This document shows, in pieces, positions 7,385 through 15,498 of a stretch of DNA of 37,294 bases. Below the pieces are notes generated by a model that saw only the letters and a list, made by a program, of their open reading frames with translations, was not told the DNA's origin and ran no database searches. How positions within the stretch are numbered: the stretch's first letter is position 1; the number at the start of each line of letters is the position of its first letter. This stretch comes from a virus: positions 1-37,294 of IMG/VR virus record IMGVR_UViG_3300042479_001108; one strand, 5' to 3'. The position numbers and the translations under genes are program-made.

Positions 7385-10300
7385 TTAAGGATGTGTTTTC
7401 TTATAGGCTTCGAAGTCAGCTTTTAATTCTTTAATGGCTTCAACCAATACACCTACCACGTTGGTATATCTGATACCCAGGTAACCGTTATCATCAGTAG
7501 AAACAATCTCAGGCAATACTTCTTGAACTTCCTGTGCGATCAAACCGATTGCCTTACCGTTGCCTTCTTTCCAGTCGAAGGTAACACCACGAAGGGCGTT
7601 AACTGTATCGAGTGCAGATGTAACAGTCTTAATATTCTTCTTTAATCTCTTATCAGAAGATGAATTAATATCTGCAGCTGTAACTTGACCTGAAGCAACA
7701 ATGTTACCCGTTACTCCAACACCACCGGCAACGATCAACGCACCTGTTGACGTGCTTGTAGAAGCAGTTTCATCACTAATGTTGAAAGGCTTGTTAGAAA
7801 CCCACTTAGTTCCGGTATGAGAATAGTTTAAAGATGCGCTTGCACCATCAACAGTAATACCAGCACCATCAGCAGCCGAGCTATCAGCAGCACCCTTGGC
7901 AACCGTAATATTCTTATCAGTAACTTCTAAGGTTGAAGAAGATACTGTTGTTGTTGTACCGCTGACTGTTAAGTTACCTGTAACTGTCAAGTTATTATTA
8001 ACAGTTGTGGTACCAGTAGCAGCTCCCATTGACAATGCAGTGGCTGCCTTAGCAAAATTAACCGTTGTGGCAGTAGTATTAACTAAGTCAAAAGAACTAC
8101 TACCAGTCGTCAAAGATGTAGTGATTGCAGGGCTTGTGCCGAACACTAATGCACCAGTACCAGTTTCATCCGATATAACACCGGCTAATTCACTAGAACT
8201 AGTTGCAGCAAAAGTACTTAACTTATCAGTAGATCGAGCAAAATTAACTGCTGCACCGCCCCCGGCTGCAGTTACTGTCAATGCTCCGCCTGTATCTTTA
8301 AGCTGTAAAGATCCTAGGAAAATAGTACTGTTAGACAAATACAGATCTTTAAACTGATTGGTCGGGCTACCCAGGCTTTGAATTAAATTACCTGAAGGGG
8401 TTAAGTTACCGACCGTAATATTCTGTCCAGTTAATGCAGTTGCAAGCATTACATTAGAGATTGCACCAGTTGATCCTCCAACTGACTCTATCAATGAGCT
8501 GATAACAGTACCGGAAGCCTGTTCAACCCACTGTGAACTTGTACCATCGTTGAAGTACAAATACGTATTACCATCAGCATCATCAATCCACAGATCACCA
8601 ATGTTAGGTGAGCCAGGAGCACTTGCAGACACTGAAACATTAGCAATATTGGTAAAGTTAAATACACCAGTAGCGTTGCTATAAGCACCTTTTGTACCTG
8701 TTATAGATAAGGCAGCTCTTGCATTAGCATCGGTATATGTACCAGATGCAGATATGATACCATTGGCAGCATCGTACGTAATACCAGTTCCGGCTGTTAA
8801 AGATTGCTTAGATATAACAATATTACCAACCATTCCTCCATGAATGGAGCATTGATAAACATAAGTACTACCGGCTAAAGAATCTGGTACTTTCCAAAAT
8901 AATTTGCCAGTAACTTTACCTTGAGCAGAAGAACCGGTAGTTACAGTTCCATCAGTTGCTACATGTGTTAAACCAGTATCGTAATTTGATCCTCCAGATG
9001 ATACTCTGATCATGAAAGGGTGACCGGTAACATTTAAATCAAATGATATAGTTTCCCCGGCAGTTACATAAATTGTAGGATTATTGCCAGAATATGAATC
9101 TAACAAGAATGCTGATGCTCCACTGTGAGAAACCGCTAGTTGTGTTACTGCTGGTATTTCTGCAAGAATAGCTCTTGAATTAGTAAAATATAAATTGGTT
9201 ACTTCAGCTACGTTAGCAGTTGTCAATACACCAGATGATGTAACGGCAGAAGCAAGTTGTGCATTAGATACAGCACCGGTTGCTCCACCAACAGAAGAAA
9301 CGCCTGATACAAGGGCTACGTTGGCGGCAGATGTAATTCTACCGAATTCATCAACGTTAATAACGGGAATATTCAACGCACTACCGTATGTAGTAGCAAT
9401 AACACCTGTCTTAGCTTCACCACTCAACAAGGTTGCAACGTTACCACCCAGACCAGATACACCAGTACTGATTGGCAATCCAGTTGCATTGGTAAGAGTA
9501 GCCGATGAAGGTGTACCAAGTGCTGGGGTTACCAACGTTGGGCTGTTACTAAATACTACATTACCAGAACCGGTTTCATCAGTAATAGCAAATGCGAGTT
9601 TAGCACTTGTTGGATCTGCTAAGAACGTTGCAACGTTAGCACCAAGACCGCTGACACCAGAACTAATTGGCAAACCAGTTGCATTGGTCAAAACGGCTGT
9701 TGAAGGAGTACCGAGATTAGGTGTTGTAAGTACTGGGCTTGTTGAGAATACAACGTTACCGGTACCTGTCTCATCAGAGATTAAAGTAGCAAGTTCAGCA
9801 GATGTGGTTGAAGCAAATTGCGCTAATGAGTTAGCAGTCGTTGCAAAACCAGTAGCAGCACCAACTTGACCGTTAACAGAAGTAACTTTAGCAGCAGTAA
9901 AAGCTGTACCAATCTCAGAACCATTCCATACACCAGTAGTAATAGTACCTAATGATGTAAGGTTAGAATTAACAACGTTAGGACCAAGGCCAGTTGCACT
10001 CAATACCTGGTTATTGTTTACTTTGTAAACCTTACCAGTAGCAAGATCAACATCTTGGCTAGAAGTAAATGCTGTAGTGGCGTGCACGTAGTTTAACGTT
10101 GCATTAGCACCATCGATTGTGATACCTGCACCATCGGCGGTTGCGCTATCAGCAGCGCCTTTGGCTAAAGTAATATTTTTATCTGCAACATTTAATGTTG
10201 TGGATGATACAGTTGTTGTAGTACCTTGAACAACCAAGTTACCAGCAATAACCATATTATTTAATATGTTAGTATTACCAGTAGCAGCACCAATGTTAAC

Positions 10301-11698
10301 TGTAGTACCTGCTCCAGCAAAATTAACTGTAGTCGCACCTGTATTAACTAAGTCAAAAGATCCACTAGGTGTAGTTAATGATGTAGTGATTGCTGGACTC
10401 GTACCAAATACCAATGCACCGGTACCGGTCTCATCGGTAATATAAGCTGCTAAGTTAGCGCTTGTAGGTTCTTGACCTAAGAATGTAGCTGTACCAGTAC
10501 CTAAACCACTGACACCAGTACTGATTGGCAGACCAGTCGCGTTTGTTAGAGTAGCAGCAGATGGTGTTCCTAAGTTAGGAGTAACCATGACTGGTGAGTT
10601 AGAGAACAGAATATTACCTGTTCCTGTTTCATCGGTGACTGCAGCTGCAAGATTAGCAGAAGAAGGTGTTGCTAAGAAAGTTGCTACACCAGAACCGAGT
10701 CCGCTGATACCAGTTGAGACTGGCAAACCTGTTGCGTTAGTCAATACTGCGTAAGAAGCTGTACCAATGTTAGGAGTAATTAGAACTGGGCTATCAGAGA
10801 ATACCAAGGAACCAGAACCGGTTTCATCTGAAACAAGAGTTCTAAGTTCGGTAGAAGTAGTGGAGGCAAATTGTGCTAATGAGTTTGCTGTAGTTGCAAA
10901 ACCTGTTGCATTACCTGTCTGACCATTAACAGAAAGAACACCGGTGTTAGTAATAACAGGTGTTGAACCTTCACCGGTTGCAGTACCAACAGTGATACCA
11001 TTACCGGCTGTCATTGAGGCAACATAATCACCAGTAGTATCTCTACCTAGAGTAACTGAATCTGGCTGAATACTTGCAGAGAAAGAGCCACCATCGGCAG
11101 TACCGATTGTGAAGGTATTACCTGAAGCACTGAATGTGGAAACACCGGCTACGTTAACGTTAGCGGCAGAAGTGATTCGACCGAATGTGTCAACTGTAAA
11201 TACTGGTACTTTTGATGCACCACCGTATGTGTTAGCTGTAACACCAGATGTGTTAAGAGAAACATTACCTGTTGTTGCATTATAAGCAATTGGACCACCA
11301 GCTGCAGCATCAATCGAATTGCGTGCTCTTGATGTGGTGAAGTAAAGATTTACACCTTCTGCAACGTTGCCTGTTGTTAGAACACCGGAGCTAGTAATAC
11401 CAGCTGCCAATTGAGCATTGGATACAGCACCTGTTGCACCACCAACCGATGTAACACCACCGGTAATTGTAATAACCCCGGTAGTATTATCATAAGAACC
11501 AGCACCTGCAACTGAAATTGCAGCTCTTGCTCTTGCATTAGTAAAATAAAGGTTTGTACCTTCAGTTACTGTTGTTGTGGTTAATGAAGCTGATTGAAGA
11601 GCCCAGGCGGCGCCATTAAACACCCATGTTTTTCCACCGAAGGAATAGGTATCATTAGTATTTGGGCTTGATGGGAAATTTAAAGTAGGGCCTGACAT
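7385..11698 (-). CDS. Long modular tail fibre with cupredoxin-like domain and S74 chaperone
   Basis: 1437 residues. N-terminal attachment module LNFPSSPNTNDTYSFGGKTW (1-40). Then repeated beta modules: several copies of a roughly 60-residue unit with DETGTG, SP-x-L-x-TP, LGTPS and NATGLPIS, plus GTTTTVS...ADGAGITVDGA units typical of T4-like marine fibres. Residues about 866-967 form a cupredoxin-like insert with H893 (GHPF), C950, H953 and M956. Residues about 1345-1437 are an S74 chaperone (SDKRLKKNI, S1348 and K1353; IGLIAQEVQEVLPE), so mature fibre should end before S1348. Probably a receptor-binding fibre. It has its own late promoter and an AAGGA ribosome site. Confidence 0.9.
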   Translation of the reverse strand: MSGPTLNFPSSPNTNDTYSFGGKTWVFNGAAWALQSASLTTTTVTEGTNLYFTNARARAAISVAGAGSYDNTTGVITITGGVTSVGGATGAVSNAQLAAGITSSGVLTTGNVAEGVNLYFTTSRARNSIDAAAGGPIAYNATTGNVSLNTSGVTANTYGGASKVPVFTVDTFGRITSAANVNVAGVSTFSASGNTFTIGTADGGSFSASIQPDSVTLGRDTTGDYVASMTAGNGITVGTATGEGSTPVITNTGVLSVNGQTGNATGFATTANSLAQFASTTSTELRTLVSDETGSGSLVFSDSPVLITPNIGTASYAVLTNATGLPVSTGISGLGSGVATFLATPSSANLAAAVTDETGTGNILFSNSPVMVTPNLGTPSAATLTNATGLPISTGVSGLGTGTATFLGQEPTSANLAAYITDETGTGALVFGTSPAITTSLTTPSGSFDLVNTGATTVNFAGAGTTVNIGAATGNTNILNNMVIAGNLVVQGTTTTVSSTTLNVADKNITLAKGAADSATADGAGITIDGANATLNYVHATTAFTSSQDVDLATGKVYKVNNNQVLSATGLGPNVVNSNLTSLGTITTGVWNGSEIGTAFTAAKVTSVNGQVGAATGFATTANSLAQFASTTSAELATLISDETGTGNVVFSTSPVLTTPNLGTPSTAVLTNATGLPISSGVSGLGANVATFLADPTSAKLAFAITDETGSGNVVFSNSPTLVTPALGTPSSATLTNATGLPISTGVSGLGGNVATLLSGEAKTGVIATTYGSALNIPVINVDEFGRITSAANVALVSGVSSVGGATGAVSNAQLASAVTSSGVLTTANVAEVTNLYFTNSRAILAEIPAVTQLAVSHSGASAFLLDSYSGNNPTIYVTAGETISFDLNVTGHPFMIRVSSGGSNYDTGLTHVATDGTVTTGSSAQGKVTGKLFWKVPDSLAGSTYVYQCSIHGGMVGNIVISKQSLTAGTGITYDAANGIISASGTYTDANARAALSITGTKGAYSNATGVFNFTNIANVSVSASAPGSPNIGDLWIDDADGNTYLYFNDGTSSQWVEQASGTVISSLIESVGGSTGAISNVMLATALTGQNITVGNLTPSGNLIQSLGSPTNQFKDLYLSNSTIFLGSLQLKDTGGALTVTAAGGGAAVNFARSTDKLSTFAATSSSELAGVISDETGTGALVFGTSPAITTSLTTGSSSFDLVNTTATTVNFAKAATALSMGAATGTTTVNNNLTVTGNLTVSGTTTTVSSSTLEVTDKNITVAKGAADSSAADGAGITVDGASASLNYSHTGTKWVSNKPFNISDETASTSTSTGALIVAGGVGVTGNIVASGQVTAADINSSSDKRLKKNIKTVTSALDTVNALRGVTFDWKEGNGKAIGLIAQEVQEVLPEIVSTDDNGYLGIRYTNVVGVLVEAIKELKADFEAYKKTHP
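8000..8215 (-). repeat. Fibre module repeat shared with the gene at 17.2-18.5 kb
   Basis: This stretch is closely matched by about 18150-18370 in the same orientation. Bases 8088-8137 are identical to 18264-18313 over 50 bases, by eye. It encodes SPAITTSLTTGSSSFDL and AKAATALSMGAATG in both fibres. Confidence 0.85.
11225..11350 (-). repeat. Fibre N-terminal module repeat shared with 7065-7190
   Basis: Near-identical DNA copies encode the SRARNSIDAAAGGPIAYN and SGVTANTYGG segments in the 1437-residue fibre and in the adjacent 173-residue protein, in the same orientation about 4.16 kb apart. Confidence 0.85.
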
Positions 11699-11734
11699 TT
11701 TATTCCTTATTGTTGGAAATTATCGTTATTCGTT

Positions 11735-11742
11735 TATTTATA
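11735..11742 (-). promoter_or_regulatory. T4-type late promoter for the 1437-residue fibre
   Basis: TATAAATA on the minus strand, 37 bases before the ATG at 11698, with an AAGGA ribosome site in between. Confidence 0.83.
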
Positions 11743-11775
11743 CTATTCAGATCGTCAAAAAATTAATTTGTATGA

Positions 11776-13011
11776 TTATAGTGTAACATAACCCCAGTAG
11801 ACTGTTTGAGATGATCCACTGGAATTGTTAATACCAAAATCAAATCTATTGGTAGTTGCACTGGGAGCAACACTGCTACGAACTATGGTGTTGGCAGTGC
11901 CTATAAATTGATTGGGTATGCTGGTAAAGTCAATAGGCGTTCCTCCACCATTGTAGACCCAGGCATACTGAGCACCCACAACAGGTACATTAGTATTTGT
12001 AACTACCGCAGTAGCATTATATGCTATAATACCGTTAGGAATATTACCTCTAACCCATATTTGATATGTGCCGCTGGCAGGAACTGTAATGCTGTAGGTA
12101 TTTGTTCCGGTAGTCACTGTCCATGAGCTTGATGTAGTTAAGGCAACTCCAGTTAGGCTAGAGCCACTACCAACAAAAGCACCAGTTGCGATAATATTAC
12201 CGCCTGCGATGTTGCCTGTTACAGTTAAGCTACCCCCAACACTTACATTACCTGATACTGTTAAGTTACTTAAAGATGTATTGGTAATGGCAGCAATTGC
12301 CCTTGCATTAGTAAAGTATAGGTTAGTTAATTCTGCAACGTTAGCTGTTTTTAAGTCGGCGACGTTAGCTTTTAACGCAACATTGGCATTAGTGGCATAA
12401 CCTAATAGCGCAACATTTGAATCACCGTAGGTACTTGTCCCTGCAGGAGAAGTTGCCGCTAATCCAGTTTCAACCCATTGGAATGTATCTCCATCACTAA
12501 AAAATAAATATTCGGTAGCAGTTTCAGCCTGAATCCACACATCACCTATATTAGGATTAATAGGTGCAGAAGTAGATACAGTTACATTGGCGGCATTAAT
12601 TGATAAAATACCGGTTGAAGAATCATATGAACCTTTACCATTAACATTACCGCTTGCAACAGATATAGATGCTCGGGCCCTTGCATTGGTAAAATAAAGA
12701 TTAGTTAATTCGGAAATATTGGCTGTAGTCAATAACCCGGATGTTGTAATACCGGAAGCCAATTGAATGTTTGAGACGTTGCCCGCTACACCGGCAACCG
12801 TATACGATGCAGCTACATTGGCCGCTTCAAAAGCAAGAGATGCAATATTACCAGCAAACCCTGAACTGATTGTAATAATATTACCAGTAGTATCTTTGGT
12901 ATATAATATTCTATCAGCTAAGTTAAATACTGGTTCTCCAACCAAAACATTAGCGGCCCCTGGGACAGAGCCAGGGGTAATAGATCGTTTTAGTTGAATA
13001 TCTGTTGCCAT
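11776..13011 (-). CDS. Tail fibre protein with C-terminal beta-sandwich
   Basis: 411 residues. N-terminal module IQLKRSITPGSVPGAANVLVGEPVFNLADRIL (split: KRSITPG and GEPVFNLADR) is the attachment type seen in neighbouring fibres. Middle has two NLYFTNARA repeats (about 115 and 235) and a TSAPINPNIGDVWIQ segment also present in the large fibre. C-terminal 130 residues (SSSWTVTTGTNTYSITVPASG, YQIWVRGNI, then GGGTPIDFTSIPNQFIG and a terminal VYWGYVTL) look like a jelly-roll head and are unlike the other fibres, so this may be the receptor-binding tip. It begins on the stop of the coiled-coil gene (TAATG). No S74 domain. Confidence 0.85.
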   Translation of the reverse strand: MATDIQLKRSITPGSVPGAANVLVGEPVFNLADRILYTKDTTGNIITISSGFAGNIASLAFEAANVAASYTVAGVAGNVSNIQLASGITTSGLLTTANISELTNLYFTNARARASISVASGNVNGKGSYDSSTGILSINAANVTVSTSAPINPNIGDVWIQAETATEYLFFSDGDTFQWVETGLAATSPAGTSTYGDSNVALLGYATNANVALKANVADLKTANVAELTNLYFTNARAIAAITNTSLSNLTVSGNVSVGGSLTVTGNIAGGNIIATGAFVGSGSSLTGVALTTSSSWTVTTGTNTYSITVPASGTYQIWVRGNIPNGIIAYNATAVVTNTNVPVVGAQYAWVYNGGGTPIDFTSIPNQFIGTANTIVRSSVAPSATTNRFDFGINNSSGSSQTVYWGYVTL

Positions 13012-13412
13012 TATTTACCAGACAAAGAAGCTATTTCAGCTTTCAGTCTTCTTATTTCTTGTAGTAGGGTTTCGTTTTGATCACGCAAATAACTAGAGCC
13101 ACTATTAACTTGCCGCTCTAGTTCTGTATTTTTAATTTCTAACGAGGTAATTAAATTTTTATAGGTAGAAATTTGTTCTTGTGCTGTACTAAGTTGATCT
13201 TGAACTTTATTAAATTCTTTTTTAAAATCTTCAAACTCTGTAATATTAAAATTTAAAGCTGGTAAATCTTCTACCTGCCTTCTATACGTATCTCTCTCTT
13301 CAATAGCCATTTGAAGTTGAGACTCAAGTACGATGACTTGAGCCTGAAACGAATTTAATTTTTGATTTGTTTTATCAATTATTACATTGAAAAACTTACT
13401 TTGATCTTCCAT
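13011..13412 (-). CDS. Coiled-coil protein upstream of a fibre gene
   Basis: 133 residues, almost entirely helical with heptad patterns: residues 13-48 (KTNQKLNSFQAQVIVLESQL), 55-110 and 105-130 (QNETLLQEIRRLKAEIASL), broken by a short PALNFN turn near residue 50. No signal peptide or enzyme motif. It is stop-start coupled to the following fibre and has its own late promoter. Possible roles are a fibre chaperone, a fibritin-like whisker element or a trimeric linker; T4 wac also lies among the fibre and neck genes but no fibritin foldon is recognisable here. Function unknown. Confidence 0.75.
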   Translation of the reverse strand: MEDQSKFFNVIIDKTNQKLNSFQAQVIVLESQLQMAIEERDTYRRQVEDLPALNFNITEFEDFKKEFNKVQDQLSTAQEQISTYKNLITSLEIKNTELERQVNSGSSYLRDQNETLLQEIRRLKAEIASLSGK

Positions 13413-13440
13413 ATCTACCCCATAAAATAACGTTATTGTT

Positions 13441-13448
13441 TATTTATA
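13441..13448 (-). promoter_or_regulatory. T4-type late promoter
   Basis: TATAAATA on the minus strand, 29 bases before the ATG at 13412. A 12-base perfect palindrome, AATAACGTTATT (13426-13437), lies in the 5' leader, followed by a GGGG ribosome site. Confidence 0.82.
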
Positions 13449-13456
13449 GGGGTAAA

Positions 13457-14830
13457 TTAGTAAGTTCCTCCGTCGATACCACCATACACTGGGGTACCAT
13501 CAGACCCTGCCTGCAGTACTTGGCCATATGTGCCTGCAGAAGTTACCTTTAAAGCACCTGTAGTATTACCGTACAATATACCATTAGTTGTAAATGTATT
13601 GCGACCAGTACCACCATCACCAACAGCAATGTTAGCAGTTAGTCCAGAAACAGTACCCCCTGTTAGATTAGATACCAAGGTGGCTACAGTGTAGTCAGCA
13701 ACAGTGACAACGTTGCCTGTTGGGCTAGTTGTCAGGTCATTAAATAATTTAAACTTACCTGAATCAGAAGCATCTCTGAACAAACCAGCGAACTTGGTAC
13801 CTGAATTAACATACTCACCAAAGAAACCAATGTCTAAGGAGTCTGAAGGATTAGCATTACCAAACTTAACCAGCGGGTCTTCAACCGTTAAGGTTGCTGT
13901 ACTTAAAGTAGTTGCATTACCGAGTACAATTAAATCCCCGTTAACAGTCAGAGTGTTACCAATTGTAACATCATTTGGCAAACCAATTGTAATAGCGCCG
14001 TTAGCTGAGCTAACTTCAACCTCGTTAGCAGTACCTGTTAGACTTGTAACACCAAGGTTGGTAACGGTAATCGTATTATCTGTAACAGCAGTACCTATCC
14101 CTGTACCACCGGCAACTCGAAGCGTATCCCCGCTGTTAAATGTATCGGCGGTACCGGTATCAGCAGCTAAGTTAAACGATGTAGATATGGCTGCATTAGC
14201 TGCAGAGGTAACTCTACCAAAAGTATCAACTGTGAATACAGGAATGTTAGTTGTTCCACCATATGTTGAGGCAGATACACCTGAGGTAGATAGGGCAACA
14301 GTGATGTTAGAGGACTCACCTGCTTGCCCTGTTAAAGTAATACCTGAACCGGATGTTAGATTAGCAACATAATCCCCAATTGTATCAGTACCTAAGGTAA
14401 CAGAATTACTGATTACATTTGCAACAATGGTAACATCTGTTGTACCATCAAATAGTACATTACCTTCAAGATCCCCACTAAGGTTGATACGTCTTGCTGT
14501 AGATAGGCTTTGTGCAGATGTAGCTACAATATTACCAACAAAAGAATTGGCAATAATAGTGTTTGCAGAAAAATTACCTAAAGAATCACGAGCAACTAAG
14601 GTACTTACTGTATTGGCGCTGGTTGCAGCATCTACCTTAGTTGTATAGTATCTACCACCAATGGTATGAATTACTTCCCCGCCGCCGGAGTCTTGTACTT
14701 CAATGTACAGTTTGGCGTTAGCACCATTGTTACTCTTGTCGTAGGAATAGGCTAATTCGCCTTCCAGCAGATCTGTAGTAGTTGCTGCCGTTACGTTGGG
14801 GGAGCGTTTAATTTGAATTGTGGTTGCCAT
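13457..14830 (-). CDS. Tail fibre protein, 457 residues
   Basis: N-terminus IQIKRSPNVTAATTTDLLEGELAYSYD is the attachment module of the array, followed by SKLYIEVQD-type strands (about 35-60). The centre carries SGVSASTYGG and PVFTVDTFGRVTSAA segments shared with the 1437-residue fibre and a LTVNGDLIVLGNATTLSTAT beta unit near 290-310. The C-terminus ends GIDGGTY, and the next gene's product ends IDGGIY, so both share a short terminal peptide. No S74 domain and no enzyme motif. Likely a trimeric fibre segment; which part of the particle it joins is not known. Confidence 0.85.
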   Translation of the reverse strand: MATTIQIKRSPNVTAATTTDLLEGELAYSYDKSNNGANAKLYIEVQDSGGGEVIHTIGGRYYTTKVDAATSANTVSTLVARDSLGNFSANTIIANSFVGNIVATSAQSLSTARRINLSGDLEGNVLFDGTTDVTIVANVISNSVTLGTDTIGDYVANLTSGSGITLTGQAGESSNITVALSTSGVSASTYGGTTNIPVFTVDTFGRVTSAANAAISTSFNLAADTGTADTFNSGDTLRVAGGTGIGTAVTDNTITVTNLGVTSLTGTANEVEVSSANGAITIGLPNDVTIGNTLTVNGDLIVLGNATTLSTATLTVEDPLVKFGNANPSDSLDIGFFGEYVNSGTKFAGLFRDASDSGKFKLFNDLTTSPTGNVVTVADYTVATLVSNLTGGTVSGLTANIAVGDGGTGRNTFTTNGILYGNTTGALKVTSAGTYGQVLQAGSDGTPVYGGIDGGTY

Positions 14831-14852
14831 GATGGTTCCTGGTTATTATTGT

Positions 14853-15089
14853 TTAGTAAATTCCACCATCAATTTCAATTGCTGCAACTGTTACAGGTTG
14901 AGCTACCCACTTATTAGTTGTTGTATCATAAATTATTGTGTATCCATCTTGTAGGTCGGTAGTATTTACATCGGCAAGCGATTGCAATTTACCACCTGTT
15001 GATTTGTTAACCGTTATACTGCCGGTTGCTCTTGAACCTTGTGCAACAGAAATACCAGTATTAGTATTTTTTCTGACTGTAATTGCCAT
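14853..15089 (-). CDS. Small fibre-associated protein, 78 residues
   Basis: Begins MAITVRKNTNTGISVAQGSRA, then SLADVNTTDLQDGYTIIYD and TTTNKWVAQPV, and ends IDGGIY, the same tail as the upstream-strand neighbour (GIDGGTY). The DGYTIIYDTTTNKWVA pattern is a common strand pair in phage fibre proteins. Short length and shared terminus suggest a fibre cap, adaptor or shortened fibre. It follows the 110-residue gene with no spacer (TAA directly followed by ATG). Real gene by context; exact role unknown. Confidence 0.75.
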   Translation of the reverse strand: MAITVRKNTNTGISVAQGSRATGSITVNKSTGGKLQSLADVNTTDLQDGYTIIYDTTTNKWVAQPVTVAAIEIDGGIY

Positions 15090-15422
15090 TTATTTTGTAG
15101 CCTCAGGGTAAACAGTGACTATACCTTCAACAAGTCTTTCGACTGTTGCAACGTTAGAAACTAATTCAACATCATATACATACCTACCGGGTTTAAGGGC
15201 ACTGGTTTGTGTAGAGGTTAAGTCCAAGGACACTGTACCATCGGCAGGACTAGCAATGTTGGCTGAAAAGGCAACATTAGCATTTGTATAATATGACCTT
15301 CTCATCTGGGAACGAACGGTGTAGTTGGTCAAATTTCTAGCCGAACCGGTGTCATCAGTTACAGTAATAGTAATACTATAAGTTGTACCTTGGTCGATTG
15401 CAAGATTGGAAACTACCGCCAT
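15090..15422 (-). CDS. Small beta-sandwich virion protein, 110 residues
   Basis: MAVVSNLAIDQGTTYSITIT opens a strand-rich domain with TDDTGSARNLTNYTVRSQMR (about 22-42), DGTVSLDLTSTQTSALKPGRYVYDVEL (about 62-88) and a final VERLVEGIVTVYPE strand. It looks like an Ig/BppU-like sandwich used as an adaptor in baseplate or fibre assemblies, common in marine T4-like phages. It starts a transcription unit: a good GAGGA ribosome site, the late promoter at 15446-15453 and an upstream hairpin. The name is structural inference only. Confidence 0.78.
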   Translation of the reverse strand: MAVVSNLAIDQGTTYSITITVTDDTGSARNLTNYTVRSQMRRSYYTNANVAFSANIASPADGTVSLDLTSTQTSALKPGRYVYDVELVSNVATVERLVEGIVTVYPEATK

Positions 15423-15445
15423 TTTATTCCTCTATTTTAATGTTA

Positions 15446-15453
15446 TATTTATA
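15446..15453 (-). promoter_or_regulatory. T4-type late promoter, part of a terminator-promoter cassette
   Basis: TATAAATA on the minus strand, 24 bases before the ATG at 15422 and four bases after the hairpin terminator. Arrangement and sequence copy the gp13 cassette. Confidence 0.85.
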
Positions 15454-15456
15454 AAT

Positions 15457-15476
15457 AAAGGGCCCTAAGGCCCTTT
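15457..15476 (-). terminator. Hairpin terminator after the glycine-rich adhesin gene
   Basis: Perfect 8-bp stem AAAGGGCC / GGCCCTTT with a 4-base loop, followed on the minus strand by ATTTAT leading into the late promoter. It lies 23 bases after the stop of the adhesin gene and shares an 18-base core with 4313-4330. Confidence 0.75.
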
Positions 15477-15498
15477 GTAAATGTTGTAATATTAATTA

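Noticed and set aside
9195-9869. Long plus-strand open frame opposite the 1437-residue fibre
   Set aside because: It lies entirely inside a well-supported gene on the other strand. Its Val/Ala/Pro/Thr-rich product is the shadow of repeated Thr/Ala/Gly fibre codons, and there is no ribosome site or promoter.
7065-11350. Repeats in the fibre genes considered as a CRISPR array
   Set aside because: The repeats are long, diverged, in coding frame, and lack unique spacers of constant length. They are protein module duplications.
13704-14372. Plus-strand open frame of 222 codons opposite the 457-residue fibre
   Set aside because: Antisense shadow of a repetitive fibre gene; no start signal and no recognisable motif. 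The same holds for the frames at 6336-6920, 7896-8357 and 19936-20292.
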